Both the position numbers and the translations under genes were made by a program. Shown piece by piece: positions 1 through 11,399 of a stretch of 64,000 bases of DNA (the first letter of the stretch is position 1; each line of letters opens with the position of its first letter). Source of the stretch: Adiantum capillus-veneris (Eukaryota > Streptophyta > Polypodiopsida > Polypodiales > Pteridaceae); contig CM043967.1 of the NCBI GenBank assembly GCA_014529385.2, positions 2,080,501 to 2,144,500 on the forward strand, in the 5' to 3' direction. The notes below the pieces were generated by a model. It did not search any database. It saw only the letters and a list, made by a program, of their open reading frames with translations, and had not been told where the DNA came from.

Positions 1-333
1 ACCTTCAAAATCCAATGTGACAATCATGTGTGGTGTTAGCAATTCAAAGACATGGTGCAAGAGAGAAACGTACGTAGATAAGATCTTCTCTGTTCTTCTT
101 CTTGATAATCATTGTACAGAAAACATTACAAGATTGTCTTTTATACCATGGCTTAGGGTTTTATGGTACAAAAGAAATAATTACCACTCTTCTTATCAAC
201 AATTACATCATGGGCTTCTCATTACAATCAGTTTTAGATTCGGATTATGGGAAAGTTACATCATTGGGAAATAACCTTGCAATTGTTGGGGAGATAAAGT
301 AAGCTAGAGAATCTTTGTTGGAATATTCCAACA
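1..333 (-). mobile_element. LTR fragment of an antisense retroelement relic
   Basis: Read on the minus strand, a purine run (complement of 334-346, about AGGAGGGGGGAG) is followed immediately by TGTTGG, the usual LTR start, inside a short palindrome TGTTGGAATATTCCAACA (316-333). The large element at 22028-22046 has the same arrangement (purine tract, then TGTTAG). I infer that this is the 3' LTR of the relic whose accessory ORF lies at 486-1400 on the same strand. The LTR runs off the left edge, so its length is unknown. Confidence 0.55.
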
Positions 334-346
334 CTCCCCCCTCCTA
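334..346 (-). other. Polypurine tract of the antisense relic
   Basis: The plus strand reads a C-rich run that is a G-rich purine tract on the minus strand, directly next to the TGTTGG LTR end. Position and composition match a plus-strand priming site for reverse transcription. Confidence 0.5.
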
Positions 347-485
347 TTTCATTTCATCCCTAACATGAATCAAGAGCATGATTGGAATTTTTAATAAGGT
401 TTCCTTTGCTGATAGTACATTTGTTTTTATTGCAAGCTTTCCTAGTATTCTCTTGCCAAATTTTTGTCCAAAGGGCCACATAGAG

Positions 486-1400
486 TCAACTGAAAGGCTT
501 TCGATTGCATGATAGCTCAGAAAACATGCTTTGATGTTTTTTACTTAAGGCCCAAACATTGTAGTGCTCGTCAAAAGTGTTCATGGAATACAATGGCATG
601 AACATTAGGCGAGTAAAGAAGAAGTGAAAAATACGCTCATCACGTTGATGACTGAGATCATAAGCTAACCCTATATTTCCTTCTGGGAAAGACATCCATG
701 GTGTTTTGGATACCCAGGGTCTATGGTACATAGTTATGTAGGCTCCATCAATTTGTAGATCTTTTGTAGCATTTGACATGACAAAATTTTAGAAGCCCTT
801 CATATTTCTTGACTATTTCTGTAGAGTGATAAGCATGCACCTTCATCGAGCCTTTCCTTGTCTTTTGGCCTTGGTAAAATTGGTTAATTGAGCCAATTGT
901 GGTGCACATCCTTACTCTAGGTATTGGACAAAAAGTAACATCTTTCTCTATTGTTGTTGGCACTTTGACCATATGGGATCTCTACTCATGATGTTTCTCT
1001 AGCCATGCCAACCACCATTTGGGTTGTTTTTCTAGCAGGTGAATTTCCAACATTTCTTGTTCTATTTATGCTTTCTTGTGAATGCATTCATATTCTATGA
1101 GTGGGAATGGAAGAGATCGGGTGTGCTATTCGTGATTGATTTTAGAGGGTCAAAGGAGCTATATATTTACTGACTGAAGAATATGTATCTCTCATTCCAT
1201 AGATCTTTTCTAGTGTTTCTCTTCCATTCCTTCTATCTACTCTTTCATCTCTTGTATAGCTTCTTTAGTCATGCAATAATCCTTTTCACTCATTGTTTTA
1301 GATACTAGTATTTCTTTTGTTCTGCTGGGTAGCTACTTTTGGGAATGTCATGTGTAGTTTTTCTCTTTTCCTTACTTTGTCCCTATTGGTTGTTGAGCAG
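486..1400 (-). pseudogene. Relic of retroelement 3' accessory ORF (copy A)
   Basis: The minus-strand frames 972-748 and 779-486 are collinear with the accessory ORF of the large element at 21049-21990. Shared blocks include KQPKWWLAWLEKH against SQPKWRKAWITKY, VTFCPIPRVRMC against LSFCPLPRVRMW, and AYDLSHQ...FMPLY against AYDLSGQ...FLPFY. Upstream (about 1200-1400) faint matches continue to the glutamate-rich coiled-coil part. Stops and frameshifts break it. It ends about 140 bp before the polypurine tract, as expected for the last ORF of an LTR element. The function of the family is unknown to me; homology between the copies is seen directly. Confidence 0.65.
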
Positions 1401-1620
1401 GTGGGTTGAGCTGCTTACCCTTGTTGCTGAGTTGTTGGATGCCCCTATCTAGTTACTTTCTCTCTTTGTGTGTCTTTGTGTCATCCCTGGTGGAAAATAT
1501 GAGCATGATAAAACATACGCCAAAGTGCAAAACCATGTAAAAATGAGGGAATTTTCTCACTCCAATTTTGGCAGTGTGTCTTTTTCCTCCACACCCTATT
1601 TTCTTCTTTCAAGTGATGAG

Positions 1621-2036
1621 CTGCAAAGATGGAAGAATTTTTCCATAGATGATGGGTAGATACTTCACAAGGGGAGAGTTTTGAAAAATAGATGTAGACA
1701 TTTGGCACAAAATTCTTTATGATTATCATGACAGTCCTAGTGTAGAGTACTCAAGCATAAAGAAAACTTATGCATTTGTATAATGACAATTTTACTAGCC
1801 AGATTTATATGGGTATGTTCAAGACTATGTTCTGCATTGCCAAAAATGTTCGAGTGAATAAAGTGGAGTGCCTAAAAGTAGAAGGTCTCTTGCATCCTTT
1901 GGAGATTCCCAATGGTAAATGGGAAAGCATCTCTAGGATTTTATTGTGGGTTTACCAACCACTATACAAAGCATGACTTGGTATGGGTGGCAGTAGATGG
2001 GCTGACTAAACTTTGTAAATTTATTCCAACCGAGTA
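1621..2036 (+). pseudogene. Degenerate Ty3/gypsy integrase fragment (1)
   Basis: The translation starts with LQRWKNFSIDDG, then a stop, then LHKGRV. Further on it gives HLKVEGLLHPLEIP-like and GKWESIS segments. These match the better-preserved copy at 3213-4025 (LKRWKNFSIDDGYLLHKGRV, then LLHPLEIPQGKWESISMDF). This is the zinc-binding-to-core region of a gypsy integrase. It has many stops and no flanking RT or RNase H, so it is a truncated relic. It ends where the tandem repeat at 2037 starts. Confidence 0.7.
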
Positions 2037-2458
2037 ACCATCCATAGTTCATTAGGTAGTCTTTAGGCAATGTAAAGAGCACGTATGGCAAGCCCTAAGT
2101 CAAACGGATAGAAGAAACACCAAATACACAAGCCGTAGGTCAAATCCGATTGCGTTTTTCTACGAAAAAATGCAGACGGACTTCGGAAACTGATTCTACG
2201 CCTACCGAAACCATCCGTAGTCCATTAAGTAGTATTAAGGCAATATCAAGACCGTGTATGGCAAGCCGTAGGTTAAACGGACAGAAGAAATGTCAAATAC
2301 ACAAGGTTGCGTTTTTCTAAGGAAAAACGCAAACGGACTTCGAAAATCGCTTCTATGCCTACTGAAACCATCCGTAGACGATTAGGTAGTCTTTAGGTAA
2401 TGTCAAGAGCGCGTATGGTAAGCCGTAGGTCAAACGGATAGAAGAAACGCCAAATACA
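2037..2458 (+). repeat. Tandem repeat of about 157-173 bp, 2.5 copies
   Basis: Units start with ACCATCCRTAG at 2037, 2210 and 2367. Each carries AAGCCGTAGGTCAAACGG and a CAAATACACAAG segment, plus GCGTTTTTCT followed by an inverted AGAAAAACGC-like stretch in the first two units. The third unit is cut short where the 754-bp LTR/leader module begins (2459). Confidence 0.75.
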
Positions 2459-3212
2459 CAAGCGAAGGATTTGGCGTTTTGGGTCGGGATTTTGGTTCAT
2501 AGACCTTAGGGATAATGACCTATTGGTATTAGTAGGGTCTCCCTCAAGTTCTATGGTGTTTCGAGATTGTTTGATGGGTGTTCGGCTCTAGAAAGCATTG
2601 TAGGAAGTTTCCTCTTATGCACTCTTGAACGCTGTGCCTTAGACAATTGGTAGAGATCTCTGTAGGAATTAGTTAGGAGTCGGTCGAGTGTAGGTTGACA
2701 CCTTATGCTTGCTTCCATGCGCTTGCGGGTCGAGCTTCGTCCTTAGATGACATTACATGTTAGGTGAGTTCTCGCTGTGCTGACGGCCGTCGCGGCGTAT
2801 CCGCCCAACATTGGCACCACTGCCGGGGTCGAAAACCTTAAGTAGGTGACCGAGACTAATCCTTGAGGATTGGGATTTTTTTCTTGCCAAGAGTCTCACT
2901 TTACATTTAGATAGAATTAGAGGGTGGAGGACTCTCTAGGTCTTAGAGGGAGTCTAGGAAGCGTGTGTCTGGCCTAGATCCTTCGACTTAGGTAGATGAG
3001 GTAGACTTAGGTAGTTTTAGGTGGTAGTCGAGTTCTACAGTAGGATTTGGAGTTGTAGAAGCGGTGAGAGGAGAGCTTGAGATTCCGGAGAGGCCTAAAA
3101 GCAACCAAAAACACCATCATCACCATTTCACATGATAGCTAGGAGCAGAGTAAGTAGGACATCATGATTCAGGATCTAGAGAATTTCATGCATGAACACT
3201 TTCTTGGTAAAG
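2459..3212 (+). repeat. LTR end + primer site + leader module, copy 1
   Basis: This 754-bp block is nearly identical, with no length difference, to 4026-4779. It contains the last ~350 bp of an LTR (ending CCAACA at 2810), a primer-binding site at 2812-2828 (TGGCACCACTGCCGGGG, tRNA-Asp type) and about 380 bp of untranslated leader. Only scattered substitutions separate the copies. It abuts an unrelated integrase fragment at 3213, so it is a rearranged fragment, not an intact element end. Confidence 0.8.
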
Positions 3213-4025
3213 CTTAAGCGATGGAAGAATTTTTCCATTGATGATGGCTACTTACTCCACAAGGGTAGAGTATGTGTGCCAAAGGACGCAGACACTAGGC
3301 GCCAAATATTATTTGAGTGTCACGATAGTCCAAGTGCTAGTCATCCAAATATTCGTAAGACGTATGCCTTAGTTCGACGATAATTTTATTGGTCAGGCTT
3401 ACATCATGATGTTCAAGAGTACATACTAAACTGCTAGTCGTGCCAAGTTAATAAGGCAGAGCACCTCAAGGTAGGTGGCCTTTTACATCCTTTAGAGATT
3501 CCACAAGGTAAGTGGGAGAGTATCTCTATGGATTTTGTAGCAGGACTACCTAATACAAATCGTAGCCATGATGCCATATGGGTAATTGTAGACCATCTAA
3601 CAAAGATGTGTCAATTCATTCCCAGGAAGACTACAATTAAGACACCGAAATTAGCACGGCTAATTATAGAGCATATATATAGACTCTACGGTCTTCCAGC
3701 TAGTATCATTAGTATAACAGAGATCGAAAGTTCGATAATCACTTCTGGAGAGTTGTATTCCAAAAGTTAGAAACTACACTTAGTCTTAGTATGGCTGATC
3801 ATCCAGAAACAGATGGTCAAACCGAAAGAGTTAATCAAGTGCTAGAGGATATGCTACGAGCTACGTTAGCAAGAAGCAAACCAATTGGGAAGACTACTTG
3901 CCTATATTGGAATTTGCATATAATAGTTCAAAGCATGTGACTATAGAATTTAGTCCATTTATGTTTTTATATGGTTTTCAACCTAGGTCACCTTTACGGT
4001 GGGGTTGGCTACGGAGAAGATACAG
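3213..4025 (+). pseudogene. Ty3/gypsy integrase fragment (2)
   Basis: Open segments 3192-3383, 3528-3770 and 3898-4158 read collinearly. They give the HHCC region (ECHDSPSASHP ... NCQSCQVNK), the core start (GKWESISMDFVAGLP, AIWVIVDHLTKMCQFIP) and the tail (LEFAYNSSKH, PFMFLYGFQPRSPL). The lineage resembles chromovirus-type integrases and differs from the integrase at 13239-14322. Frameshifts interrupt it. It stops within a QQAKD-like segment where the second LTR/leader module begins. The preceding RT and following 3' end are missing. Confidence 0.8.
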
Positions 4026-4377
4026 CAAGCGAAGGATTTGGCATTTTGGGTCGGGATTTTGGTTCATAGACCTTAGGGATAATGACCTATTGGTATTAGT
4101 AGGGTCTCCCTCAAGTTCTATGGTGTTTCGAGATTGTCTGATGGGTGTTCGGCTCTAGAAAGCGTTGTAGGAAGTTTCCTCTTATGCACTCTTGAAGGCT
4201 GTGCCTTAGACAATTGGTAGAGACCTCTGTAGGAATTAGTTAGGAGTCGGTCGAGTGTAGGTTGACACCTTATGCTTGCTTCCACGCGCCTGCGGGTCGA
4301 GCTTCGTTCTTAGCTGACATTACATGTTAGGTGAGTTCTCGCTGTGCTGACGTCCGTCGCGGCGTATCCGTCCAACA
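4026..4377 (+). mobile_element. Truncated 5' LTR (last ~335-350 bp)
   Basis: From about 4043 to CCAACA at 4377 this matches the last 335 bp of the 3' LTR (22641-22975). The first ~600 bp of the LTR, including the expected promoter, are absent and replaced by integrase sequence. The same junction occurs at 2459, so the truncation predates the duplication of the module. Confidence 0.75.
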
Positions 4378-4378
4378 T

Positions 4379-4395
4379 TGGCGCCGCTGTCGGGG
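4379..4395 (+). other. Primer-binding site, tRNA-Asp type
   Basis: TGGCGCCGCTGTCGGGG starts two bases after the LTR end CCAACA. It differs at two positions from TGGCGCCGTTGCCGGGG, the complement of plant tRNA-Asp 3' ends known from several gypsy groups. A second copy is at 2812-2828. Confidence 0.75.
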
Positions 4396-6204
4396 TCGAA
4401 AACCTTAAGTAGGTGACCGAGACTAATCCTTGAGGATTGGGATTTTTGGCTTGCCAAGAGTCTCGCTTTACATTTAGATAGAATCAGAGGGTGGAGGACT
4501 CTCTAGGTCTTAGAGGGAGTCTAGGAAGCATGTGTCTGGCCTAGATCCTTCGACTTAGGTAGATGAGGTAGACTTAGGTAGTTTTAGGTGGTAGTCGAGT
4601 TCTAGAGTAGGATTTGGAGTGGTAGAAGCGGTGAGAGGAGAGCTTGAGATTCCGGAGAGGCCTAAAAGCAACCAAAAACACCATCATCACCATTTCACAT
4701 GATAGCTAGGAGCAGAGTAAGTAGGACATCATGATTCAGGATCTAGAGCATTTCATGCATGAACACTTGCTTGGTAAAGTCATTACAACTTTGTAAAAGA
4801 CGCAAAAAGACTCAAAAAGACGCAAAAGTGTGTTTGAAAGCTTAATTGAAGTCCAAAAGTTACTGTGAGTGTTTCTGATAGATCTATAGAGCATCACGAG
4901 CATTCTTATCAGAAAACAATTTAATTTTAAGCTAGGAGACATCGTACACATAGGATGTCTACAGGCTAATCTGGGAGTAATTTTGGGATTTTGAGTTGAC
5001 CAGTGTGTTCAGAAGGTAGGGTTTACCCTAACTTCAACTAGAAAGTAGAAATTTGGCCATATCTTGACAGGATATGGCCAGATAGACTAAAATTGCCAGA
5101 CATCCTACCCAAATAGTGCCAAAACATTATTTTGAGACTAAAACCATAAGATGGCTGCATGAGCATGTGTTGGATGATATATTGAGTGACTGAAAGGGGT
5201 TTCACCTCATTTGGGTGAGAAAATTGGCTTCAAAGTGGACTTTAGCACTTTTGACTGAAAAAGGTAAGAACAGCTGAAATTTGGGACTTTTGGCATCGAA
5301 ACCAAAATCTAAGCATATCACTGGGTTATTGACATCAAGGGGAACCTGTGGGACAAGTCTGGGGTCAAACAGGCCAAAAACACATCCTACGTGTAGGATG
5401 TCTTTTAAGTGATTTTGGACTCCGAACTGAATTCTGAGTATACCAAAGTGATCAGCAACTCAAAGAGGGCGTGGGCTTTGAGTTTGAAGCCATTCTGATG
5501 AAAACATACATCCTACGCGTAGGATGTCTAATGCAAGAAAATGAAGCCAGACTTTGACTTTGAGCATAGTAAGGTGTTGTATAGCCTAAGGCAAGCCTCC
5601 TAGTCAATTTTGGTCCAATTTGGAGTTGATTAGACTGATCAATATCAGCAACAGGCTGTCGGAACAGATTTCTGACTCATTGACCAGCTAATAGGTGTGT
5701 AAAACAAAAAGTAAAAGCAACTGTAGGCTCAGCACAACAAGGGGAAACAACAGTGCAAAAATCCAGGCAAAACACAGCAGGAGACAGGATGTCTATTAGG
5801 GCCTACTGCAAGGAAAATTTGACCTGGCATAGACAGTGAGATTCCATTTGTCTTAAGGGTTCCAGAACTTCTTTCAGAAGTGAATTTGGACCTTGTTTGC
5901 CCATTTGACGAAGCAAAGACTGAATTCAGACTATTTCATGTAAATTGACCAACATCTGAGGGTAGTACTGTTTCAGATTAGCAAACCTAATCCAGAACAT
6001 CATCAGAGTATAAAATACAATAGTGGTTGAGATTAACTCTCCAGTTATACCAATCATTACTAAGATAACCTCTACCACATAAATGCTTCGATTCAATTGC
6101 CGAAATTAAAACACTTGTGTACAAGTATATTCAGCAACAAAGCAAGAAGTTGTGCAGAAACTGATCCTTTGCCAGGTGAGTGGTTGGATTTGTGAAAAAT
6201 TGCA
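4396..6204 (+). other. Untranslated leader with dispersed 12+12 palindromes
   Basis: No convincing ORF is present. The leader holds copies of the palindrome formed by AGACATCCTACG and its reverse complement: imperfect at 4937-4960, a left half at 5098-5108, nearly complete at 5380-5403 and 5506-5529, and a collapsed form at about 5782-5794. The same palindrome recurs at the other end of the element (17573-18450) and inside the 3' LTR (22613). The first 384 bp also belong to the duplicated module. Confidence 0.7.
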
Positions 6205-8420
6205 TTGATAAGTTTGATGAATTTAAGATCAGGAAGATACATTGTTAGAGACCAGAAGGTGGCAGGTGACCAAGGTAGCTTAGTGTCCACAGAAGAGAGT
6301 GTAACTCATGCAAGGCTAGATCCCCTAGCACCGATTATTGAGGAAGGTAGTGATACTGACACTTCTTCAGACAGATCTTTCTTCATGATGGGTAGTCAAC
6401 AGCCAGGAGGTTTCACCTATGATGGACCTATGTGAGGAGGAAGCACCTCCCAAAATCCCAAGCTCACGGTGATCTTCTTGGAGGGAACAAACTCGAGAGG
6501 AGCCCTAGTCTATTCTGACTATGGAGGCCGCAAGCGCATTTGTATTGAAGAGAGGCCAGCTCAAAGATTGGAGATAATCCGAGTCTATGATGATGGAGAT
6601 AGATTTCGAGACGAAAAGGGGAACCACTATTTAATAGTTAGTAACCCTGAAGATTACAACAGATATGGAGATAACGCGGCGAAAGGGAAAATGGTTTCAG
6701 AAACTCAAGAACCGCCACAAAACATTGATCGGCCCGGAGCTATTTTTATGTATGATAAGACAACAACCAGGGTTCCAACTTATAATGAGAACGTGGGAAT
6801 CTACAAGCTGAGAGTGAGGGTATAGTCTCTTACTTTCGCAGCAAAGAACCATACGTAAAAAAATTAAGCAAAGACAAGGTTCTTTACTTATTCTCTTATG
6901 AAACTTCTATGGGGAAGGGCATAGTTTTTGTTGATAGATACGGGCGAGAATACCAACGTATTCTCCCAGAGGAAGTAGAGAGAGCAATAGGTCCAAGAGC
7001 ATCAGCATATGCCCCTGAGGAAGTGCCAAGAGCCACCTACACCCCAAGCAAGTCTACGAATCCTTTTTCAGATGAGTATGACGCAACCTCACATTCCACC
7101 CGACCGCAAGCATTCAACAACCAACACCAACCAACAAACCAACCATCATTGCAGGCATGGCTTCGACATAGCGCAACAATGGAATCAGACCGAAACCGAG
7201 ATGGTTATTAAGCCACACGAGGGCTCAGGGATTTTCAAGAACCACCACTCTATTCAAGGTATCAGGCAGAGAGTAAGCCAAAGACACAAGGGTCAACAGA
7301 GCCTGGAGAACCACCCATAGAACGAGTTCGAAGAGAAGAACCACCTCTAGCGAGAACCATTAGAAATTATGGCTTAGGGCACCACTAGGAGAGGAACCAG
7401 CCTATTACAGAAGGCCTGAGGAGGTGTATTGACTAGGACGGGGTGATCCAATGATGAGGTTTGTAGACCATCGAAGAATTAGACGTTCCCAAGTGCAAAA
7501 ATGGGTAAACAAGAAATACACAAGAAGTAGAGACCCAAGATATCATGTAGCAGCCTTTGTGCGTGTAATTAGAGCCTAAGAGGTGTTAGATTTTCCTACC
7601 CAATTTGCAGGGTTTGGACTAACCCTAGAGGATGATGCTGCCACTTGGTTTGACTCTGTAGAGCGTAGAGAATTTGAGTCAATGGAGGAAGTGTTCGACG
7701 AGTTTATCGAGGAATTCTCTCAAAGGAGGATAGCTCATAATTCCGTCTCACAAATCCATAAATTCAAACAGAAAGGATGGAGAATCTGTACTAAAGGCAG
7801 CCCTAAGACTAAAAAGATATGTTAAGTTCTGTCCTGTAGAAGAACTGCCAACTCAGTCCAGACTTATGCTGATATTTATCCAAGGACTAAGGAATGAAAA
7901 TCTCCAGAAAGACTTACATATGAAGAGGAGCACGACGTTGAATGAGTTGACCAAGGAAGCTATGTACCTTGTGGACAATTGTGCGGTCTACAAGGAAAGG
8001 GGAGTTCAAGGACCTTGATGACGATTCGTCTTCACAGCAAAGTGGAAGCAAGTCTTCTAAGACAGCACCGAAAGGACAAGTAGCGGTAAGTCAGGAGCAG
8101 CTTGTAGATGAAGTGCTAAAAAAGATCAACTTGTATGCCAAACCATAGGCTAAACAGCCCAAGTGGTGTGCTATTGAACAAAAATGGACAAACCATGGGA
8201 CCGAGGAATGTTATTATAACAAGGGATATGTGAGAGAGAGACCTTACGCTCCCCAAGCTCCAGTAGCTTCCCCTCAAGTTCCACCGATGCCTATATATCA
8301 AGCAGGCAATTTACCAGGACCTGTAGGAGTAGAAAGACCACAACCGGTGTTGGGGAAACAACCACCCCTACCAGGATTACGACCAGTTTGGTATAAGATA
8401 CACACCAACAGTAATTGAAT
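6205..8420 (+). pseudogene. gag: gag N-terminal and capsid region, broken
   Basis: The reading starts at an ATG within a MNLRSGR context (6205) and runs 76 codons to a stop. It continues in the same frame to 6825 (GALVYSDYGGRKRICIEERP), then shifts frame at 6909-7211. The capsid core is recognisable at 7583-7780: FPTQFAGFGLTLEDDAATWF, then MEEVFDEFIEEFSQRR, the usual Ty3/gypsy retrotransposon gag domain. A one-base frameshift near 7770 moves the continuation (LKRYVKFCPVEELPTQSRL, LNELTKEAMYLVDNCAVY) to another frame up to about 8020. At least three frame changes and several stops make it non-functional. It would form the particle shell. Confidence 0.8.
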
Positions 8421-8434
8421 CAGAGGATAAGGCT

Positions 8435-9967
8435 TTGTTTCCTATGCATGCATATTATGAAGATCCCAATGGATATGCGACAAACCCTGTCTATTATCCA
8501 CCGGAAGAACCCTCGACACCAGAACCATGGAGCATGATAGGAAATACAGGACCACCAACTGCTGCACAGGCAGCAGGAGAAGGAAGATATAGCCTAGATG
8601 AACGAACATTGTTGTTCATAGCCAATGGAGGCATGGGCGGACAGAGACATGCTTACCAACAAAGAGGAGCTCAAGGAGCACCTCAACAACCCAAGGGACC
8701 CTGCTACAAGTGTGGAGGAGACCATTGGCTGAGAGACTGTCCTCATGATGAGATCATTAGAGTCAATGCGTATTGCCCAGAATGTGGAATTACTCATTTG
8801 ATTCCCGATTGCCCTAAAAACCCGAGCAAAGAAGCAAAAACCACCTTGAATATGTTAGAAACAGTACCTTCTAGTGGAGGATCGGAAAATGAGACAATCA
8901 TACCTATTCAAGCGGTAACACGAGCCCAAGCTCAAAGAAGGACGAATGAACCCATAGTTGAAGAACCAAAAACCGATGCCCAAAGTTCAGAAACGAAAAA
9001 TCAAAGAAGCACTTGGAAAGCTAGAAAGGCGCGTAGGAAAGCCAGGAAAGAACGAGAGCAAACAGCCCGATCCGAGGAGTTGAAACATACAAAGAATAGA
9101 TTGGAGCGGTTAGAGGATCTAGCTAGCTTAAGCTCACACACCACAGCAGCCATAGCACCGAAGGAAATAGCAGAACCCAAAAGTGCAGGATCAGGAGGAT
9201 CTGTACTGGCAGACAAGGTAAACGAGCAGTTGGATGCGCTTCTAAAATCTTATGAAGCTCGACTTCAAAAGAACCAAACCCAGAAGCAAAGGTGGATGAC
9301 TTATCCATATGTAGAAATAGAAAAACAGAGGTTGGATATGTGTAAAAAGATGATCGAGATGGCTCAATCATTGATGGAAGACCCGTTGGGTAAACCTGCA
9401 AATTGGCATGAAGCACCAGCTCCAACCCCTATCGAACCAACTTTAGAGAAACATGTGGAAACAAAAGAAAGACTCACTAATGCCTATGAGTCCAGAGGAG
9501 AGCCTATCATAGTGCCAAATACCACCGATAGGGCAAGTGACGGGTTCCAGCCTAAAATATTGGCAGAAATGGGTAAGGACTGTAACGGTCGAGACAATCT
9601 GTGGAAGCAAATTCGAGAGGCCAGCGAGGCTAATAGGATGAGTAACCACATGAATAGCACGAGAAAAGAAAAGAATGTGATCTTACCTCCTATTGAAGAA
9701 TTTGAGGCAAGGTTGCAATTGAACTTTGAGATACATTCACAAGGGGGGGACCAAGGATCAATTAGTTCGGGGCACAGCCAACCAGACTCATTGAGAACTT
9801 TACCCTCTTACCTAGGAGAGTACGAAGCTAAGTCGGAAGTGAGAGCAATCCCATCTCAAAGACTTTCTTCTAACAAGGTGATGGATTCACAAGGATTGAT
9901 TGAGTTGTTATCCACTCCGGTGGCATGCACAATCACGTTAGTAGGACAGGCCTCAACTAAACACTAG
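8435..9967 (+). CDS. gag: gag C-terminal region with two zinc knuckles
   Basis: An open frame of 510 codons, with no natural ATG at its edge (first codon TTG; first ATG at codon 4), so it is the continuation of the broken gag upstream. Two CCHC zinc knuckles sit at residues 90-102 (CYKCGGDHWLRDC) and 114-126 (CPECGITHLIPDC); these bind RNA in retroelement nucleocapsids. A basic stretch follows (KARKARRKARKER, about 190-205), then a charged coiled-coil-like region. The frame ends just before the protease frame begins 11 bp later in another phase, so gag and pol are in different frames, as when pol is made by frameshifting or reinitiation. Confidence 0.8.
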   Translation: MFPMHAYYEDPNGYATNPVYYPPEEPSTPEPWSMIGNTGPPTAAQAAGEGRYSLDERTLLFIANGGMGGQRHAYQQRGAQGAPQQPKGPCYKCGGDHWLRDCPHDEIIRVNAYCPECGITHLIPDCPKNPSKEAKTTLNMLETVPSSGGSENETIIPIQAVTRAQAQRRTNEPIVEEPKTDAQSSETKNQRSTWKARKARRKARKEREQTARSEELKHTKNRLERLEDLASLSSHTTAAIAPKEIAEPKSAGSGGSVLADKVNEQLDALLKSYEARLQKNQTQKQRWMTYPYVEIEKQRLDMCKKMIEMAQSLMEDPLGKPANWHEAPAPTPIEPTLEKHVETKERLTNAYESRGEPIIVPNTTDRASDGFQPKILAEMGKDCNGRDNLWKQIREASEANRMSNHMNSTRKEKNVILPPIEEFEARLQLNFEIHSQGGDQGSISSGHSQPDSLRTLPSYLGEYEAKSEVRAIPSQRLSSNKVMDSQGLIELLSTPVACTITLVGQASTKH

Positions 9968-9977
9968 ACCAGTACCA

Positions 9978-11399
9978 TTGAACAAGGTTGGAGAGTATTG
10001 CGAAGGAGAAGATGGAAACACTACGCTACCAATAGAATTCCAAGGAGTAGTTTCCAAAGCTATTCTTGATAGTGGAGCGGGGGTTGCTATCGCCACCAAA
10101 GAAATCTGGAAAAAATGGGGAAAACCGGCTTTGAGGGCTACGAGAATGAAATTGCAATTGGCAGATGGGTTCATGGAGAAGCCTCTAGGACTCTTAGAAA
10201 AAGTGATTGTCACTTCGTGCGGAATCGAGTATGAGCATACATTTGCAATAGTCGATTTCGACAAGAAGAAAAATTATGAGATCATCTTGGGACGACCATT
10301 CATGCGAAAATTGAAGATGGTTCAAGATTGGGGTTATGACCACATATACCTCAGACATGGCGAGACAACAACTAAAATACACCTGAAAGACCATAGTTGC
10401 AAAAATGTGAACCAAACACCTGTGGAAGAGTTTGATTCGGCTACAGTAGCAGGATCAGAACTACCAGCATGGCTAGGGCAACCAAAAGAGCTATGGATGT
10501 GCGGAACTTCTCACTGTAGAAGCTTAAGAAGAGAGGAATGCGTCTTAGAAAGAACAATTGAGGACAAGGAGTATATTCTAGAACCTTTCCCTGAAGATGC
10601 CTTGGAACCTCTAGAATGGGAACACACACTAGCAACATTGGATGTCTGTACTATTACCGACAGTCCAACAACAAAATTTTGCGATAAGGATGGCTATGAT
10701 GTGTTATCCTATTACATGGTAAGCGTTATACCAGAAAAAGAGATGGTAGAACCACCAGAACAAGAAGAGTTTTACAACTCCTCTGAACATTTAGAAGTAA
10801 AAAATGATGCAAATAATGAGTGTTCAGACACCTCAAGTGAGCGTGGAAATGAAACCGAAAATATCAAGTTTTATGATTTTGCTAATCAATATCCTAGATG
10901 CCAAGAACGCTATAGGAGGAAACGGACAGGAAACAAAGCGAGAGAGAACCTGATGCCCAGGATAAAAGGTAAAACTCACTATTTGATGCTTGTAAAAGCA
11001 GAGGATTGTGTAAAAGATCAAATATCAAGAAAATTCTCAAAAAATCAAATAGAAAGAACGCGAGAGGAAATAAAGCAGGTACGAAAAGCTAAAACCGAAA
11101 CAAAATCACAAGAATCTCAAAATTCAAAAAAAGAAACAACAAAAGACCAACAGTGGACCAAATTGGAGCGTAAACAGAAATACGAAGAACTGAAACGGTC
11201 TTTGAGAGAGATATGGACTACTGAAGAAGATAGTGATGGTAAAGGGGAGTCAGAAAAGGGGAACATGAACGTACCATCACACTATCGGAAATTTACTATC
11301 CAGAACAGAAAAATCATCATGACATCACCAGTCAGGGAAAGAACCAACCAAGAATCTTACGATGGGCTTGGAAATGCAAAAAAGATAGACCTCGCATAA
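9978..11399 (+). CDS. pro: Retropepsin-type protease with long charged tail
   Basis: Residues 27-110 carry the retropepsin signature: AILDSGAGVAIATKEIW (active-site Asp in DSGA at 31-34) and the second conserved element EIILGRPF (about 101-108). A segment DWGYDHIYLRHGETTTKIHL, typical of gypsy proteases, follows. The remaining 300 residues are highly charged and Lys/Glu rich with no recognised domain, leading toward RT. The frame is the same as RT and integrase (9978 to 13916), interrupted by TAA at 11397-11399. It would cut the Gag-Pol polyprotein. Confidence 0.85.
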   Translation: MNKVGEYCEGEDGNTTLPIEFQGVVSKAILDSGAGVAIATKEIWKKWGKPALRATRMKLQLADGFMEKPLGLLEKVIVTSCGIEYEHTFAIVDFDKKKNYEIILGRPFMRKLKMVQDWGYDHIYLRHGETTTKIHLKDHSCKNVNQTPVEEFDSATVAGSELPAWLGQPKELWMCGTSHCRSLRREECVLERTIEDKEYILEPFPEDALEPLEWEHTLATLDVCTITDSPTTKFCDKDGYDVLSYYMVSVIPEKEMVEPPEQEEFYNSSEHLEVKNDANNECSDTSSERGNETENIKFYDFANQYPRCQERYRRKRTGNKARENLMPRIKGKTHYLMLVKAEDCVKDQISRKFSKNQIERTREEIKQVRKAKTETKSQESQNSKKETTKDQQWTKLERKQKYEELKRSLREIWTTEEDSDGKGESEKGNMNVPSHYRKFTIQNRKIIMTSPVRERTNQESYDGLGNAKKIDLA

